From assembly GCA_028285685.1 (NCBI GenBank), contig JANQOR010000039.1:1-64000 (forward strand): DNA of 64,000 nt. Direction: 5' to 3'. A program made the position numbers and the translations under genes. Below the pieces are notes generated by a model. That model was not told the origin of the DNA, made no database searches, and saw nothing but the letters and a program-made list of their open reading frames with translations. Of the stretch, positions 61,786 to 64,000 are shown one piece after another. Each line of letters begins with the position of its first letter. Position 1 is the first letter of the stretch. The DNA is from Cyclobacteriaceae bacterium (GTDB taxonomy: Bacteria; Bacteroidota; Bacteroidia; Cytophagales; Cyclobacteriaceae).

Positions 61786-64000
61786 ATGCACAAAAGAGGA
61801 CAAGCCTTTGGCTTATTGTTTCTTCTGACTTTTTCCGTATTTGCTCAAGAACAAAAAGAACCTACAAAAAGCTACACCACCGCAAGAGCTGAAACGCAAA
61901 TAGTGCTAGATGGAAGACTTGATGATGCGGCATGGAATCAAGTAGAGTGGGGTGGTGATTTTATCGGACGTGAACCAGAGTATAAAGTGGCACCTTCGGT
62001 TGAAACCCAGTTCAAGATTCTCTATGATGATAAATACCTTTATATCGGTATTAGAGCCTTTGATCCGGAACCTGAAAAAATTGTCAAAAGAATGTCTCGT
62101 AGGGACGGTTTTGACGGGGATTGGGTGGAGGTTAACATAGACAGTTATTTCGATAAGCGAACCGCCTTTTCTTTCACAGCATCTGTGTCTGGAGTGAAAG
62201 GTGACGAATACATTTCGAATAATGGTGATGATTGGGATTCAACCTGGGATCCTATTTGGTATTTAAGAACAAGTGTGGACGATAAAGGCTGGATCGCTGA
62301 GTATAAAATTCCTCTTTCTCAATTAAGATTTGCAGACAAGGAAAACCATACCTGGGGGATTCAATTTACCAGGAGATTATTCAGGAAGGAGGAGCGATCT
62401 GTGTGGCAACCAATTAGCCCAACTGACGCAGGCTGGGTATATCGATTTGGGGAACTGAATGGAATAAAGGGTATTAAGCCACAAAAACAACTCGAAATCC
62501 AGCCATATGTGGTGGCTACAATGGAAACTTTTGAGAAGGAAGAAGAAAACCCTTTCCGAGACACCGGAAGAGATCTAAGCTCAAATATTGGACTAGACGC
62601 CAAAATCGGAATTACCTCAGATATTACGCTTGACCTAACAGTAAATCCGGATTTTGGCCAGGTTGAAGCGGACCCCTCAAGGGTAAATCTCTCGGCTTTT
62701 CGACTTTTCTTTAGAGAGCAGCGACCCTTCTTTTTAGAGGGCAACAATGTGCTCACCTTTCCAACGAGCGGCGGTCAAAACAACTTGTTTTACTCGAGAA
62801 GGATCGGAGGAAGACCACAGGGATCTCTAGGCAGCGACGTGGAATATAGCGATTTCCCAAACCAGACCCGGATACTAGGAGCAGCCAAGATTACCGGTAA
62901 AAATGCGAAAGGCTTTTCATGGGGCTTTTTAGAATCTGTAACAAATCGAGAGCAAGCAGATGTTGCATATGAAAATGGTACGAGAGGAAAAGAAGTAGTG
63001 GCACCCTATACGAATTATGTAGTTGCAAGGGCTCAACAAGACATCAGTGAAGGAAAAACTGTTGTTGGAGCAATGATGACCAATATGAATCGCTTTAACA
63101 ATCGTGGTAACGATCTGGAATTTTTGCACGACAATGCTCAAAGCGGAGGATTTGATATTGACCATAATTTCAAGGATAGAAAATACGGCGTGACCTTCAA
63201 GTACATGTTTAGCCGAGTGTCTGGTACTGAAGGCGCCATATATGAAACTCAAACAGCATCGGAAAGGTATTTTCAGAGGCCCAATAATAATCACAAAAAT
63301 GTAGACTCAACTCGGACTTCTTTGGCAGGAAGCGCCGCAACATTGTCCTTCGGAAGGAGAAGTGGTAATTGGAGATGGGCTCTTGGTACCAACTATCGAT
63401 CACCTGAATTTGAGTTGAATGATCTAGGGTTCCTGGTTCAGACTGACAATGTCAACAATTGGGGCTGGACTCAATACAGGGTCACCAAACCTGTTGGATT
63501 GTTTCGGTCACAGCGATACAACTTCTACTATGAACAAAACCTGGATTTTGGAGGAGTCGTAACCGGAAAAGGAGCCGATATGAATGTTAATTTAGAATTC
63601 AAGAATTACTGGAGATTTGGTTTAGGCTCTTATATTGGTGGAACATGGGTTTCTAATGCAGATCTAAGAGGTGGCCCATCGATTACCTATCCCGGGGAAA
63701 TAAATTACTGGTACTGGCTCGGCACAAATGAACAGAAAAAGGTACGTGTATCTTTCAACAACTGGTTTAATTGGGGTAACGAAGATTATTCGAAGGGTTC
63801 TGGCTTGAACCTCAACATTACCTTACGACCCACAGATGCACTAAGAGTTTCACTTTCTCCAAATGTCAACTGGAGAAGGAATGACCTTCAGTACATAGAC
63901 CAGGTTGATTACAATGGAGTCACACAATATTTGTTGGGAAGAGTTGAGCAAACTACCTATAGAATGTCAATGCGGGCGAATTATAACATTACGCCGAATC
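61786..64000 (+). CDS. DUF5916 outer-membrane beta-barrel protein with CBM9-like domain (C-terminus beyond window)
   Basis: The frame runs from ATG at 61786 to the window edge, 738 codons so far, with a signal peptide (MHKRGQAFGLLFLLTFSVFAQ). Residues ~35-200 are a carbohydrate-binding family 9-like sandwich (IVLDGRLDDAAWNQVEW, DDKYLYIGIRAFDPEPEKIV). Then comes the DUF5916 region (NPDFGQVEADPSRVNLSAF, FREQRPFFLEGNNVL), followed by long amphipathic strands of an outer-membrane barrel. The substrate is unknown; family members are common in marine Bacteroidota. No TonB plug domain is visible. Confidence 0.9.
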   Translation, partial: MHKRGQAFGLLFLLTFSVFAQEQKEPTKSYTTARAETQIVLDGRLDDAAWNQVEWGGDFIGREPEYKVAPSVETQFKILYDDKYLYIGIRAFDPEPEKIVKRMSRRDGFDGDWVEVNIDSYFDKRTAFSFTASVSGVKGDEYISNNGDDWDSTWDPIWYLRTSVDDKGWIAEYKIPLSQLRFADKENHTWGIQFTRRLFRKEERSVWQPISPTDAGWVYRFGELNGIKGIKPQKQLEIQPYVVATMETFEKEEENPFRDTGRDLSSNIGLDAKIGITSDITLDLTVNPDFGQVEADPSRVNLSAFRLFFREQRPFFLEGNNVLTFPTSGGQNNLFYSRRIGGRPQGSLGSDVEYSDFPNQTRILGAAKITGKNAKGFSWGFLESVTNREQADVAYENGTRGKEVVAPYTNYVVARAQQDISEGKTVVGAMMTNMNRFNNRGNDLEFLHDNAQSGGFDIDHNFKDRKYGVTFKYMFSRVSGTEGAIYETQTASERYFQRPNNNHKNVDSTRTSLAGSAATLSFGRRSGNWRWALGTNYRSPEFELNDLGFLVQTDNVNNWGWTQYRVTKPVGLFRSQRYNFYYEQNLDFGGVVTGKGADMNVNLEFKNYWRFGLGSYIGGTWVSNADLRGGPSITYPGEINYWYWLGTNEQKKVRVSFNNWFNWGNEDYSKGSGLNLNITLRPTDALRVSLSPNVNWRRNDLQYIDQVDYNGVTQYLLGRVEQTTYRMSMRANYNITPN

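Overview
The window looks like a chromosomal stretch from a Bacteroidota bacterium, most probably a Cytophagales-type (marine-like) lineage. Evidence: many lipoproteins and periplasmic beta-propellers, membrane-tethered LytTR and AraC regulators, several ~800-aa FtsX/MacB-type permeases, a PUR-like DUF3276 protein, a DUF5103 (type IX secretion plug-like) protein, a Lys-type phosphoglycerate dehydrogenase, and TAnnTTTG-like -7 promoter boxes. Genes are dense, there is no gene-free stretch above 300 bases, and I see no rRNA, tRNA, CRISPR array, prophage or insertion sequence. Layout. 0-9 kb: the 5' part of an alpha-2-macroglobulin lipoprotein gene, an M23 peptidase, a membrane protein, thioredoxin, and a DNA polymerase III alpha subunit with its own N-terminal proofreading exonuclease. 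9-13 kb: a beta-lactamase-fold serine hydrolase, a GAF-PAS histidine kinase and a SnoaL-like protein. 13-18 kb: two tandem paralogous FtsX-type permeases without an ATPase, followed by exported repeat, beta-barrel and beta-propeller proteins. 21-28 kb: SMP-30-like, M28+PDZ, TolB-like and LolA-like/TlpA proteins and a secreted WD40 protein. 26.8-33.4 kb: three regulators that couple membrane segments to a DNA-binding domain (AraC, LytTR, LytTR), plus a Crp-type regulator. 33.5-39 kb: a formate dehydrogenase module (fdhD; a fused NuoE/NuoF-type diaphorase subunit; a molybdopterin catalytic subunit), next to panE. 40-44 kb: S33 peptidase, PGDH, LysE exporter and small NTF2-fold proteins. 44-51 kb: Tricorn-like S41 and double-domain M16 peptidases. 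51-59 kb: aconitase, a LuxC-type acyl-CoA reductase divergent from a 2[4Fe-4S] ferredoxin, DUF58, DUF3276, YchF and DUF5103. 59.8-64 kb: an ECF sigma factor overlapping a gene for an inner-membrane-anchored, beta-barrel-like protein, then a DUF5916 protein running off the window. How it fits together: the core genes (dnaE, trxA, acn, ychF, serA-like, panE) are housekeeping. The accessory content points to protein/peptide scavenging at the cell envelope and to NAD-linked formate oxidation. Regulation seems to rely on membrane-tethered one-component regulators, and several short intergenic regions carry perfect or near-perfect inverted repeats. The observations I rate highest are: the 12-bp perfect dyad between a membrane LytTR gene and the formate dehydrogenase module; the sigma/anti-sigma-like barrel pair; the dnaE fusion with a lost PHP metal ligand; the hairpin-forming dyad just upstream of the Crp-type gene; the 10-bp dyad ahead of the Tricorn gene; and the shared AT-rich repeats near the luxC-ferredoxin pair. 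I did not identify a wholly new defence or mobile system.
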